Assembly: GCA_949318235.1 (NCBI GenBank)
Contig: OX439137.1
Coordinates: 13,653,291 to 13,717,290, forward strand
From: Ecdyonurus torrentis
Taxonomy: Eukaryota; Arthropoda; Insecta; Ephemeroptera; Heptageniidae
DNA: 64,000 bases
Reading direction: 5' to 3'
The notes under the pieces are model-generated. The model worked only from the letters and a program-made list of their open reading frames with translations, was not told the DNA's origin and made no database searches. This document shows, in pieces, positions 12,194 to 24,934 of the stretch (within the stretch, counting starts at the first letter, position 1; every line of letters begins with the position of its first letter). The position numbers and the translations under genes were made by a program.

Positions 12194-15100
12194 CTGAAAA
12201 AAATCAAACAAATTCATAATTAAAAGCTAAGTCCAAAACACTTGCAAATTTTGCTAGCTTGCAATATTTTTTTGTTTGTTTTCTTTTATGTTTTCACATA
12301 ACACAATGAAGAAAAAACAAGCAAATTGTTTTATCTTTAAAATTTGTTATATAAAATCAAAATACTATTTTAGCTGATTTTTGCAACTTTTCTAAACTAT
12401 TCATTTTTTCTATGCAATTGATTTAAAACCAATAATTACTATATGAGTGATGCAAAAATAAAGAACACAAGTTTTCAATAAAAAAATCGTTTATTATAGT
12501 TAAAATGCTAAAACATACAAATACATATATATAGGTATATATATTTTTTAAACATATCACATTTGATCACATATTGCATTGGCTCTAAAGAAAACAAAAT
12601 AAACCCCCACATACCCCATAGCAAATTGTGTAATTATCAATCAACAACTAAAAAAACAAATAAACTTTTACAAAAGTTGTCCCTTTCAGCTCAAAGCTTA
12701 CTTTTACAGCTCTTATTGCCCATTTTTTTTAACCAACCTTTTGTGTTTACATTCTATTTATTTTTTAAGAACATTAATTAAGTCAATTATCAATAAATCA
12801 GTTTTTTTTTTCTCTAATTAATCTAGTGTAATACAAGCGGGCTGGTGTTTTGTATTGATTCCTAGCCATTGCTTTGGATTATCAATAAAGAATTGATCCA
12901 CTGTTTCTTGAGGGATGTCTTTGTAAACCATCTGAGGTGCAACATTGATTAGTAGGTGGGAGAATCCATGACCTCCAAACTTCATCTGTTAGAAAACAAC
13001 AACAGCAAATTAATAAAAATTATCAAATCATTAAACCTACCAAGTCTTTGTGTTATCTACAATATTAAAAAAAAAAAAAAAAAAAAAAATGCAAACAAAA
13101 TTCAGAGATGCAGAGGCAGATTGGACCACCAAGAAATCTGAAAATATGACCAATACCAAATATTCGGGGTCTTGTTTTGTTGGCTACTACAATGATGGCA
13201 CTTTGAGATTATCTCAAAATATTGGCACTCAATCTGCCTCTGCCTTAAACTATATGTGACAAAATTCTCTTTTTACATCCTTACACTAGAAAAGAAAAAA
13301 AGCAGCAGACAGATGCAATTTTATCTTTTAAAGCATAATATACTCAACTCTTTATAATCATATAAACAATACATTTTTGAAGTGTGTTAAAAAAACTCAC
13401 CAATCTATGTTTGGTTCCGACATCATGCGACACAAGAATTTTATCCTTTCTTCCATCCTCTAATAACCACTTGATTCTATCAATACGTTGAGCATCTGAA
13501 GGCATTGCTTCTGCAGGATTCAGTTGATAATACGATGTTTCCAAGCCAAATAAATCATACTATAAATCACGCAATAATTTTAAAAATAGTATACCACATC
13601 CATGTTTTATAAATGTTTTGAAACTGTATAGGAGCTAGATTTGCACTAGTCATGATATTGTTCAAGTGTCATATATTTCTTGTAAAATAAATTACAAATA
13701 AAAATATTTTTCAAGTAGGTTTAAATAGAAATGGAAGCAAGTTTGAAACAAAGTATAATTATAATCAATTCCTATATACAAGAATTGCCACACATTTTTT
13801 TTTTAAATACAAATTTTGGAATCACATTAAAATATTATTATTTTTTTGAAAAATTATTTCCAATGTTAATTGCATAAATTTTTGCTTTCAGTTCATAGTA
13901 AAATTTTGTTGTACTTTACATTCAGAAACAGGAAAAGTAATTAAGAACAAAGTTATGCTTTCCTGAAAATGTGTGAGCACAACTTCCTATACTCGTCTCA
14001 AAAAGTCTGAGTTACCTGCTGTTCGATCTTTTACGGTATTGCCCAGTCGCCCCCCTTTGAAATGCGCACAAGAAATGGGCGATACATTAGTGGTAAAACG
14101 ATAAATCGGCTGAGGTTTTTAGTCGAGTAAATATGAGACATCATATTACCTGACAATAGAATCCCAGCTTGGCAAACTCTAGAAGTTGTTCCTTATCAGC
14201 AATGGTTCTATCCAGATGTGACATAACTGCTTTATTCTTATCTCCACCAGCCTCTAAATAGATCCTGGCTATCTCACCTGGTGCACTGGGATCTCTGCCA
14301 GGGTGGAATGACACCCCACATCCAACTTCTGCCTGAACTGTGGCTGTGGCTTGAATAGCATGGCGTTCAAATGCTGAAAATTAGGTATAGTAATAAGTTT
14401 CATTTTTTATAAGTATGTGTGATAAATAAATGAATATTTGTCAAAAAATGGAAAGGACAAAGATAAATGTCTGACCCACTTTTTCACCTAATGCAATTTC
14501 AACTCTAATGCATTTTGAATATTTAGATACATATAAAAGCAACAATAAAACATAATATGGAGAGGAAGAAAAATTTAAATTTTCTTATCATTAAGTTATC
14601 AGTAAATTGTTGACATTTTAGAATATTCTTTATTTAAATTTCATTATATTAATAATAATAACAACAGTAAAACTTTTGTATTACAGTACATAATATCAGT
14701 ATATAAAATGTATTCAGTACTTCAAAAGCAGAAAATTTTCAGTTATATTAATTCCAATCTACCAGTGATAGGCCAGCCACTGCCGACCTCTGCGATGACA
14801 CCACACTTGACCTCTGGCATCTCCTCACATCCCTCAGTCAGATCTTTGCGAATGATAGAACACAGATGTTCTACCGAGCTCTCTAGCATTGCAGTGGAGT
14901 GAACTTGGTGAACATAAAAACCTGAAGAATACACATGCAATGTATTAAATGCATAAACTTAATAATAATAATAATAATAATAATAAGGGGGTTCAATAAT
15001 AACAAAGATAACAATCAATAAATTTCTTGTATATTTGTTAAAGGAATAGACCAGAGAAAAACATAAGCATTTATATCACTAAACACTTGACGAGATTTAC

Positions 15101-17254
15101 ATAAAGAACATTAGTTTGTCTCAAAAACCAACAGTAACCCCGTAGCAGTGATCAGAAAATTCGATTTATGCAACCCACACAACATTTTCATACTAATTTT
15201 TGCATGTTTCTGACGTCATAAACATGAATTTTCACGCAAATTGCATACTTTACAGTTTTTTCACGCTCTCTCATGGGGCTACATTAACATTCTGGTAAAA
15301 ATTGTCATCAGTTTTGAAGATCCCATTTCGTGTTCACTAATTAAAAAGCACATGTTGTTTTATGTGGTCTATGGCTTTAAGTAAAAAATTAATAATAATA
15401 ATAAAAAATAAAAAAGGGCATTTAAAAAAAAATTAACAAGCTCTAATTGTTCTACCTACTACTGTTGTTTCTATTATTATTTATAGTATTTATTATTTGT
15501 ATTGTTATTTAATTTTAATTTATCAACAAGGGTGTTTCTTGCCTCATTTAAATATTTAAATACGCTTCATGTGAATGATACTTCACACTTATTGGTAAAT
15601 AATACCTAGGGTCAAAAAATGCAATGTTTACCTATAGAATGTAATTCATACATACTTTCAAAAAAAAAAAAAAAAAAAAAAAAAAGAAGTGATTTTGAGA
15701 CTTCAATAATCTTGATTTGTAAAATTATGAGCCAATTTGAACACACCAGTTCCAGCAATAATGTTAACTCCAGTCTGTTTTGCCAGTTGAATCATCAAAG
15801 GCAGGTTTCTCTTCAGCCCATGTGAAGTGTTCTCCACAATACTCCCTCCTCCCACTTTACGGAACATTTGCATCTCCTCTAGCATAGCATTGTGTGTTGC
15901 ATCATCATTGAATTTAATGTTAGCTTTGTTGCTGTAACTGCAGAGAAAAAATATACTCTTTATTAAATTGCAATTTAAATTATTTCTTTTTGTTTAAAGA
16001 GCATTGAAATTGTTATGCAACACAACTTCACTATAAGTCCTCTATGAAAAGCTGCATAGTAAAAGAAATTATTGCAAGGTTATTAGCTGTATTTTTAGAT
16101 ACATATGGTATGGTATCAGCTCACACTTTGTAAAATTTTAATTAAATAAAATAGACATTATTAAAAAAAATATATATATTATTTGGAGTAATTAAACCGA
16201 TATAAAAAGATTGTTTTAAGGATTTGCTTAGAACTCATCTCATTAAATTGTATATAGACCCCTTGCACATCCTTGCGCTTTGTCGCCATGTTTGTGGTGC
16301 CTAATGCATTGTCCAGCATAGGGGAAACTTCGTTTTTCCTAATTTTTCACATAAAAAATCGTTTATTTCAACTCAACAAATTTTTCTCATATCCTTCGAG
16401 CTTATTAGGAGCTAGAAATAAGGCTTTGATTGAGGTTTGAAGCTTCTTTTGCTATTAAAAAAATAAAAATGATGTTTTTCCTATGCTGGCCTATGTATTC
16501 CTGACCAACAAAATGGCGGCTCTTAAATATGAGTGCAAGCGGTCTATAGGTCTATCTAAAGTGAGCTGTTACAATAGCTGTGATTAAGAGTTCACTAAGG
16601 TTAACCATATATAATATATATCGTACTGGTTGCGTTCAAGGGCATAAATCAAGTGATTTTTGTCTACCTTATCAGAAGTGACTTATGTCCTTTATTATAC
16701 ACATTAGAAAAACCTTTACAAACTTACGGGTATTGCCTAATAAATCCATGATTTTGCAATGATATTTCTTCATCATTAATTGGTAGCACTTTAATATGAT
16801 CTGGTGCTGGTGTGTAAAATAATCCTGGTTGGTCACATGAAGCTGACAAATGTTCATGAGTCAACGTACGTCCAAGTTTGCAAACATCCAGAGGTCCGAG
16901 CACTGAAATATTTACACCATCAGATATCACACTATAGAATACTGTAATAAAATAATTTTAAAATAATTTCTTTATATTTATTTGAAACATAACTAACGGC
17001 CATGTAAAAAAAATGTTCCACACACGTAATGATCATTTCCAGGGGGGCGTGGTAACTTTTTTTTCTTGTAACATATTTTGATCACCTTTCTTTGGATTGA
17101 AAATACCCCAATAAAGTTTTGAGATAACTAATAATTTAAAAAAGGTGCTAATACATAAATTAAACATAATTATTTTAAAAAATAAGCTGGAAAAGAAACA
17201 AATACAGCAATAAGCAGTTAATACATTTTTACCTGACTGAACTTGGTAGCTCAT
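11142..17254 (-). CDS. PTER: Phosphotriesterase-related protein
   Basis: Coding exons in transcript order: 17254-17233, 16941-16728, 15937-15747, 14921-14763, 14373-14150, then either 13559-13401 plus 12985-12818, or 12193-12035 plus 11294-11142. All are in phase, giving about 378 or 373 residues; human PTER has 349. It is an amidohydrolase-fold, binuclear-metal hydrolase. Visible metal motifs are the THEH pair, [22 protein letters not shown] and the late HD ([10 protein letters not shown] or [10 protein letters not shown]). The start MSYQVQS precedes an acceptor at TTACAG; a nearer TATAG acceptor would give an immediate stop. The last two exons are tandemly duplicated with intact ORFs and splice sites, so alternative C-termini are likely. 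Divergent from ARHGAP1. Confidence 0.93.
11565..11733. repeat. Foldback MITE family C, copy 1
   Basis: The termini are TATTGACTAATAAAGGAACA and its complement ending TTATTAGTCAATA. The arms meet around ACGCATGTGCAGTA. Copies are at 28789-28940 and 39283-39450. Confidence 0.8.
12818..13559 (-). other. PTER: PTER proximal alternative terminal exon pair (B)
   Basis: The penultimate exon 13559-13401 (159 nt, the same length as in pair A) encodes [14 protein letters not shown]...[18 protein letters not shown]...[11 protein letters not shown]. The terminal exon 12985-12818 encodes [19 protein letters not shown] and ends near CITLD. Both pairs keep the late metal-ligand Asp. Confidence 0.88.
15038..15380 (-). 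repeat. TTAA-type dispersed repeat, family E, copy 2
   Basis: A reverse-complement copy of 9105-9448, flanked by TTAA on both sides (TGTTAA|AGGAATAGACC and ATGGCT|TTAAG). It lies in a PTER intron. Confidence 0.82.
16253..16548. repeat. Inverted-terminal-repeat element
   Basis: The termini are TATAGACCCCTTGCAC and GTGCAAGCGGTCTATA. No transposase ORF. It lies in a PTER intron. Confidence 0.65.
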
Positions 17255-17824
17255 GTTGTTTTCCTTCTTTTACTTTGGTAGGTTGAATGTTATCTTCTTT
17301 GGACTTTACCTATTATCTCTGATAGTTGTTGATTGCAAATAAGATGTTTAAGTGCCCTCATGAACTCCAGAATATAAATTATCTTAAGTAAACTTACACA
17401 ATCTAATAAAAAGTTGATTGCTAATTTAAAACAATCAGCGGTTGTGTTTTTATTTTTATTTTTAGCCAACATTGCAAAGTTTAATCAAAATTTAGTATAG
17501 AACTTTTTATTTAAAAAAAATAAGGAATAAAATTGTATATTTCAACTAATTTTTGGTAAATAGTAAATTTTTATTTCTTTTATAATTATGTAGTGATCTG
17601 TAAAAATATTTGCAAATTATGCAATTTTAAATATTTAGGAAAATATCCCAAAAAAACTCTTGTACTGTGTGGCAGCAGTGATAGCGGAAATGGGTCATTC
17701 GGAAAGCCAGCTGTAAGAAAATTAAAAGTGCATCTTCGATTTTTTTCTGAAAAATATCGGAAATGGTGGTAAATTCAGTAATATTTCAAGTTATAAATTA
17801 AATTATAATAATTAAAGAAGAGCC
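17255..17824. promoter_or_regulatory. Divergent spacer between PTER and ARHGAP1
   Basis: 570 bases separate the two start codons, which point away from each other. Both 5' UTRs and probably a shared bidirectional promoter must lie here. I see no clear TATA box; the region is AT-rich without CpG clustering. Confidence 0.5.
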
Positions 17825-20800
17825 ATGGATACCAATTTCCCGTCAAAATTCAGTCCAACTAAAGTAATGACAGGTAAGAAATTCTAAGTCGCAATGGAAG
17901 GTTACGCCTCTTCTTTTTTATACATTTTTTTTTCTAAAAATTTATTGACGGTTCAAAGATTATAAACTTTTAGACCCTTTTTTAGAAAAATAGAAAGTTT
18001 TTACGTAATATGAACATTATTAGGACATATCTAAATGCTTAATCATGTGTAATGGTGCAATACTAAATCAATATTTACTTTTTTTCTAAGTTTTCTTTTT
18101 TTTTTTCTCTCTTTTTTTTACGAGCTTTCATTTTTATGTGTGGGATCTGCCTGGGATCAGTTTGATGTGGGAGTTTTTGCGATATAGTTTTTACACTGTG
18201 TGCAAGAGCAAAGAGTTTCTCTCATAACGTCTCTTTGTGAATTTAAGTACAGTAAAACGAGATAATCGCGTTTTTTTGTTTGCTATAAGCTATAATGTTG
18301 CTTGTAAATGTGATTTCTCTGTGTAAGTTGGGAACTTATCAAAATTGTATTAACGTGCTTTTAATATGCTATCTTATTTTTTCAGTTTATCTTATCTTTT
18401 ACGCAGTTTATACATACATATACAATATTTTCTCCTTTTTATTTATTTTTGTAGTAAAACCTGCTTCAGCTTTAAAAGATAAACTTTGTTTATTATACAT
18501 ACCTTACTGTAATAGATTTACTGCATACAAAATATATTTTTGCAAATAGAAATACATATAGTATACATATATACTACTTGTACGTACATATATTTTCATC
18601 CTTTTTGTATGTGTAGACTGTACTGCATTAGAAACTGTATGCACATATGTAAAATTCTATATAGGATATGTACGTTTCAAATAATAGAGATACAGTAATT
18701 ATTAGCCCAGTAAACTACAGATTTTCACATATGGATTGCAAGGACTCGTTCAATTCAAGAACGTCAATACTAAAGTACAGTACACTAGAAATTCCCATAA
18801 GTATTTTCTGGTCCCTTTCTATAACTTTTCATTGTTGAGAGGTCACAATAATTGCCATTTAAGTACATTTTATTTTAATGAACAATACATGTACTGTATA
18901 GAAATAATTTGGTCAGAATACTTGGTACGTATCTAGGGACTTCAGTCACTACCTGTGATGTCACGTGAACTGGAAATTACATTCTTCAATTGGACAAGTA
19001 CCGGTACTTGCAATCCACATGTGAAAAAGCTGTGGTTTGGGTACAGTATATAGTTATCTCGTGTTGGAAATTATTAAATAGAAATATGTACTGTACATAA
19101 ATATACTGTAATTAATAAAAATGAGCAATACATGAGGTACGTACCTACTTAAAGTTTTGGTTAAGTAAATTTTTGCTAAATAAAATATTTTGTTTGAAGC
19201 TACTCACTTCTTCAGAAGGTAAAAACAAACGTACATACTTGATATAGTATACTGTACTTATACTTATGATATGTACTCTGTGTACCATACAGGCTTTCTA
19301 GATTATAATTTGAAAGATATCTCTCTTGGTAAAGGAAACTTATTTATTAGTTTGAAGGACAAATCGATGCTTCCGCTTCAAATGAGAGCATCTGCACTTT
19401 TCACCAGCGCAGCGAGTGGAGTATCTGCACTTTCCACCATGGAGCATCTGTAATGTTCAGTAAATGGCTGCTAGTCCACACACCGTGCTGCATGAAAAGT
19501 GCAGATACTCCACTCGCCGTGCTGGTGGAAAGTACAGATGCTCTCTTTTGACGGGGAAGCATCGAAATAGAAATTAAAATTTCTTAAAATATATCTCCCC
19601 TGTCTTTTTTTTTCTCATGTGATTGTTTTTGTTGGTACATGCTTATTGTTGAATTTGATACGCAGCCAATGACAATGAGGATCCTTACCCAAGTCTATCG
19701 GATTATCATGATTATGAACCCAATCTTGAATTTGATGATACTGAACTACAAGCTGCAACTGTTCCCCCAGGTAAGATACTGGTTTGCTTGTTGTTCTTTG
19801 CTTATATGCTATGCTTATCTCAGCTTTTGAAGATTTTTCACACTTATCTCTTTCCTCCACCCCTTTTTTTTTAGCTTCTATTTAACTGCAAATTTCATAA
19901 ACAGTTCTGTGGCTAATAAATATCAAATTGTAATTTACCTATAATGGTCTTATTATACTTTAGCATTAGTTTAATTTTTATGAATCATTAAATTTGGTTT
20001 AAATTCTGCTAATGTAATAGTTTGGAGGTATGTTTTAAAATAAAACAAAATGTATAAGAAATGGCACTACATACTTCATTGCATTCATAAGTAGAAAATA
20101 TTATAAGAAGCAGCTACTGCATAAACAGACTGCTCCATGTTTTTATTGTAATGAATGGTAGTTATTGTTATCACATGGAAAGTAAGAATTAAAAAAAATA
20201 AATAATAATAATAAATAAATAATTTAGCTAATAATAAAAATTAATAAAAAATTAAAGTATGTTTTTGCAAAAGATAACCCCATTCAGGGGAGCTGACATT
20301 TTCCATACAAACGGGTTAACATGTCTAAACTATATTTTAGGTCTTGAAGTAAAGGAAGAAACTTTGGACTATCTTGAATCTCCTGTATCTGATGGCACAA
20401 TTGAAGAGAACTTTGAAGAAGAACTCTCTCATGCACCTGTCATTGCAGCCAGTGCAGCAGGATTAGATTCACTTGCAGGAGGACCAAGTGGTGGCCCTAG
20501 TGGAGATGAAGATGATGATCATGATTTCAGTGACATCGCCAAGTATGACATTGTAGAAGTGGTCGGGGACGATACGTATGGAAGAAAAGTGATTGTTGTA
20601 TCAGCATGTAAATTACCTAGTAATCGGGAATTGGATCATGCAAGATTTCTTAGGTAATTTATGGTTACAGACATGCAAATTGTTAGTGATATGGAGTATT
20701 CTCATTTACAACTAATTTAAACACTATGGCATCAAATATGTTCTATGAAGATTAGAACATAGAGTTCTTTTAGTATAGAGTTTAAAAGAAAAGGACAGAA

Positions 20801-23800
20801 GAAACCAGCAGAGGCTTTACCATAATGAAAAGAGTCTCATAGTTTGGTGCAAATCTTACTAGCACAGATGTAAAAAACTAGCAATATTTTCACCGAACTA
20901 TGGTAAAAAAGGCCCTTGCTGGTTTCTCCTATCCTTTTCTTTCAAATTTATCATACCTAACTGCGCTGGTTTATTTTCATTAATATTTCTCTTTTAGTAG
21001 AGAGTAATATTTAAATTGAAATGCACAAAATGTAAAGTAATTAAAAATTAAATTTATACTAATAATAGATAATAGACTAATTCCCCAATAATGTAAGAAA
21101 TTTTTTAAATTATTATGCCACTATAATATTTAAAATATGACTTTGAAGTAATACAAAAAAGTTTTTTTTTTATTATTACAGGTACCTGATGGCAACCTTA
21201 GACAGATTTGTTGAAGAAGATTACAGTCTTGTATATTTCCACTATGGTCTCACAGGGAAAAATAAGCCGCCATTATCATGGTTGTGGCAAGCTTATAAAC
21301 AATTTGATCGCAAATATAAGAAAAATCTCAAAGCTCTTTACCTTGTTCATCCTACAAACTTCATCAGGGTTGTATGGCAACTATTTAAAGCTGTCATTAG
21401 GTAAATATTTATTTAAACATCAATGTTGATAAATAATGACTAGTAATTCTTATAAGGAAATTTAATACAGTAAATTTTTAGCTAAAATAAGTTATAATAA
21501 TTGTTGTAAACTCAAAATTTCAGCATATTATCAATATTTTGTTGTACCTATTTGTTGAAAATTAATAAATAACATCTACTTTTTATAACAAGCAGACATT
21601 TTTTCAATATAAGTGTCATTTTTATAAAATTTCAGTGCTAAGTTTGGACGTAAAGTGATGTACGTCAATTACCTTCAAGAGCTACGTCAACACTTATATT
21701 TGGATCAAATATGCATACCACAACCTGTTCTTGAGTAAGTACTGCCCCCCCCCCCCCCCTAAACAAGTATTATTGTCTAAAATATTGTTTAGATGTCAAT
21801 GTCTATGTACAAATGTACAACCCTGATGTGATACATTACTATATTAATAATTTCAGACATGATGAGAGGCTGATGGCAAAATTGAAGCCACAAGTAGCTC
21901 CCTCTCAAGGTAGATCTTCAACTGAAGAAGGTGGCAAGTTCTACTCACCTTTGCCTACCCAACAGTTTGGTGTCTCACTTCAGTACATTAGAGAACACCA
22001 AGATGGAGATGATTTAATACCTCCAGTTGTAAGGCAGTGTGTGGAGTTCCTCAGTCAACCTGATGGTTAGTACATTGATGTCATTTATTTAAGCTGAGGG
22101 GGTCAATGACTATATCCAGCTGTTAATAAAATATCGTCTAAATAATAATAAATAAAGAAACGTGGGAAATGATAAATTTTATTTTAAAATATATGTTTGA
22201 ATTTAATTTACTTACTATTTATGAATTACTTTCCATCAAATACTAAAAAATTATTAATTTGTAAAACTAAAGTTGTAGTTCAAGATTACAATATGGGAGG
22301 GAGGGGGGGGGGGGGTAATTGGGCAGTGAAAGATTGAGCAATTACTGACAAGGATGCCTTGCATGTGAGAGGTAAAATATTCTAACTCAGTCATTAATTA
22401 AATGCATACAGCTATAAAATACTGGATGTGTTTTTTCATTATTTTACACTTATATAAATTATAGGCTATACCATACATTCTTGAAATATTGAGAAAATTT
22501 TGCAATAGGAAAGGGGTAAAAAATTAACAGTAAACTGATACAATATTAAAAATTATTGCAACATACCAATAATTTAATTACATTACATAATTTAATTTTA
22601 ATGATGCTACTTTTTCATAATATATCGTGTTTAAATTTTTATTTGAAAACTAAGAAATTAATATTGCAATGAGATGTAATGTTACGAATACGAGATTATT
22701 CATACGTAAACTAAATTGGGTAATTGATACTTAAATTGAAATAATTTGTTTCAATCAAGACAATAAAAAGGGGGTCTCCTTGATTTACTTATTCAATGAC
22801 TCATTCTATCAAGTAAAGTAATGACAATTCTGCAATTGGCTCTTGACTCACTTCCCTACTTTTTTCTAGCACCCCCCCCCCTCCCCCCACAGCAATGAAA
22901 AATGTATTAACTGTACTGTACAAAAATAAGGTTGCTCTGTTTTATATTGACAATTAACTTCTTTTTTTTCCTATCCTTTTTTCGTATCTTGGCACTTAAA
23001 TTAATTACGTTTAAAAAAATAATTAGAAAATAGTTGGTAGAGATTAGAGCACATTGAATTGAAAATTAATAAAACGCGAAAATTCTCTAATTTAAATAGT
23101 AAATTGGGACTAGGGATGCAAATCATTCTAGCTTGCGCTAGATAAAAATAGACGTTAAAAGGGATGAGGGGTATAGTGTCAACGTAAAATACGATATACA
23201 TAACATCTCACGTTCTCACACTACATCAAAGGCACAACATTATAAAACAGCATCAGACTGACTCTTGGCCTTAGACCGGTTTCGTCCTTTACCTAGGACT
23301 CATCAGTAAGGCTCGGCAGAGAGCTCTGTACAGCTAGAGATGGCTCACACCACATCTGCTAACTGACTGAGCTGAGGAAGCAAGTGGCAGCAGCGTTTTT
23401 ATACGCGATGCCCCCGCATCTGCCCGCGCTGATTGGTTGAACAATCGCGCGCGCAAACCTGGCTTGCTATTTAAAACCTCTCATCCTCACACTGTAATAT
23501 AATATTGTGCACTAAGAGGGGTGCAAGACTGGCTGCCAGCAAGCTACATGTGCCCTCCCTCACTTCCTAGAGTTCCCCAACTCCAGAAAGTTCGCGCGAG
23601 AGCAATGCACCTGCCGGCCGTGCTGTATCGTGATTCAAGCTAGTTACATCGTTTAATATATTGACACCGGGGTAGGAAAAGTAAAAAAGATGATAGAAAT
23701 AGGAGAGATAGGATAAAAATATATGCGCTTTGGCATATTTTTAATTTAATTAATTTAGTACGTGCTCTTATTGACTTACACATTTTGCTTTGCCTGACAA

Positions 23801-24630
23801 AATACAAGATACTCATATTGCTCGCAACAACATCGATTTGTAAAATAAAAGCAATACTGTTAAACATAAAAGATGCCTTTTAAGAAACAATAGTGCCAAA
23901 TGAATGCCTGTAAATACTAATCCCAAATTAACTATGTTACAGCACTTGAAACTGAAGGTTTATTCCGACGTTCTGCATCTGTTGTGTTAGTCAAAGAACT
24001 TCAAGCACGATGTAATCTGGGTGAAACCCCCGATTTCAATGGAGATGTACACATGGCTGCAGTGTTGCTCAAAACGTTCCTAAGAGAATTGGATGAACCT
24101 TTACTTACATTTGATCTCTTTGATGAGATCTCAGCATTTCAAACCTTAGATAAAGAAGAACGATCTAGAGCTATTAAAATCATGGTCTTGGAAAAGTTAC
24201 CTGAAGATAATTATAGGATACTGAAGTATATTGTGCAGTTCCTATCAAAGGTAATATTCTATATACTATTTCTAATCTTCATTGCACAAGTATCTACATT
24301 TTGCAGTGGAATAAAAATCTCTGGTAAAATTTAAATGCGATTTTTTAAAATGCTCAGTCATGTTAACAATCAATGCTAAATCTCTTAAATTTTGTGAAAA
24401 AAAAAATGGCAATTACTTGGATTCCTTGCCATGCAACAATTTTGCTTAGCAAAATAATTGTTCTCATTAAAAACGATGTTATTTATTAATTTGCAGTGTA
24501 AAGTTCTGTAAAAAAAATTGAGTGCACCATTAGTACCATTACAGAATTAAGATTTTCTTGAATAACATTATTAAACATCAACCTTGGTTCAACTTTATAA
24601 AATTATCTAATAGAAATCAAACATTGATAT

Positions 24631-24668
<38 letters not shown>

Positions 24669-24934
24669 TTAAAACTGCTCAATATTGAATATTTAAAATC
24701 ATGTTAAGAGCTTTCCTTAGGTATTTAATTATTTTTGAAATATATGTTTGTTTTTCATTCCAGGTGATGGACCGCAGTGATTTGAATAAGATGACTTCAT
24801 CTAACCTTGCAGTAGTGTTCGGACCCAATCTAGTTTGGCCACAAAATGGACAGATGACATTATCATCCATTGGACCAATCAATCTATTCACTGATTTTCT
24901 CTTAACTTACCAAGATGAAATATTCATTATCTAG
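17825..24934 (+). CDS. ARHGAP1: Rho GTPase-activating protein 1-like (BCH/CRAL-TRIO + RhoGAP)
   Basis: Eight exons: 17825-17873, 19666-19770, 20341-20653, 21182-21400, 21636-21734, 21857-22065, 23943-24250, 24764-24934. All are in phase, giving 490 residues. An acidic N-terminus ([10 protein letters not shown]) leads into a Sec14/BCH domain ([32 protein letters not shown]). A linker ends [14 protein letters not shown]. The RhoGAP domain follows, with arginine finger [26 protein letters not shown] and [15 protein letters not shown]. It should stimulate GTP hydrolysis by Cdc42/Rho-type GTPases at membranes. The human ARHGAP1 proline-rich SH3-binding linker (PRPPLP) is largely missing. The intron 22066-23942 holds the hammerhead-bearing block. 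ARHGAP8-type paralogues share this layout. Confidence 0.93.
18722..19026. repeat. Inverted-repeat element
   Basis: The ends are TTTTCACATATGGATTGCAAG and CTTGCAATCCACATGTGAAAA. The arms decay inwards. It lies in ARHGAP1 intron 1. Confidence 0.6.
19361..19567. repeat. Foldback element with ATCGATG ends
   Basis: The ends are ATCGATGCTTCC and GGAAGCATCGA. The arms mirror GAGAGCATCTGCACTTT and GAGTGGAGTATCTGCACTTT. It belongs to a set of foldbacks with ATATCGATG-type ends (39065, 45168, 47170, 61904). Confidence 0.7.
20782..20948. repeat. Foldback element, family F, short copy
   Basis: AAAGAAAAGGACAGAAGAAAC is mirrored by GTTTCTCCTATCCTTTTCTTT, with AGCAGAGGCTTTACCAT inside. It shares arm ends with the big hairpin at 5226-5500. 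Confidence 0.7.
23268..23312 (-). ncRNA. Hammerhead ribozyme (dimer-type, short stem III)
   Basis: Read on the minus strand: stem I 5' strand GCCTTA, core CTGATGA, stem II GTCCT-AGGTAA-AGGAC, core GAAA, palindromic CCGG, TC, then stem I 3' strand TAAGGC. Every invariant core base is present and both helices pair perfectly. Stem I can extend through an internal loop by CTCU/AGAG-type pairing (CTCT with AGAG). Cleavage is expected after TC. A self-complementary stem III (ACCGGT) instead of a closed hairpin is typical of hammerheads in Penelope-like elements, which work best as dimers or tandem copies. Confidence 0.9.
23364..23436 (-). promoter_or_regulatory. Pol II-type promoter upstream of hammerhead
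   Basis: On the minus strand a CCAAT box, a TATAAAAA box and TCAGCT/TCAGTC/TCAGTT initiator-like motifs are spaced as in arthropod core promoters. The predicted start lies about 60 bases before the ribozyme. Confidence 0.5.

Larger units (their letters stand above)
23215..23640 (-). mobile_element. Penelope-like terminal repeat or retrozyme remnant
   Basis: A CpG-rich block stands out from AT-rich intron sequence. On the minus strand, in order, it has CCAAT (23432-23436), TATAAAAA (23396-23403), initiator-like TCAG motifs about 30-35 bases further on, and then a complete hammerhead ribozyme (23268-23312). This promoter-plus-ribozyme layout is the known arrangement in Penelope-like element terminal repeats. 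There is no reverse transcriptase or GIY-YIG ORF nearby, so this is a solo or truncated copy, or a non-autonomous retrozyme. It is antisense within an ARHGAP1 intron. Boundaries are approximate. Confidence 0.7.

Noticed and set aside
12818..13559. A second complete PTER gene
   Set aside because: Only the last two exons are duplicated; no second set of upstream exons is present.
16724..16930. PTER starting inside exon 16728-16941 at MISDGVNIS
   Set aside because: The codon there is GTG, not ATG; an upstream exon (17233-17254) supplies an ATG and joins in phase through the acceptor at 16942.
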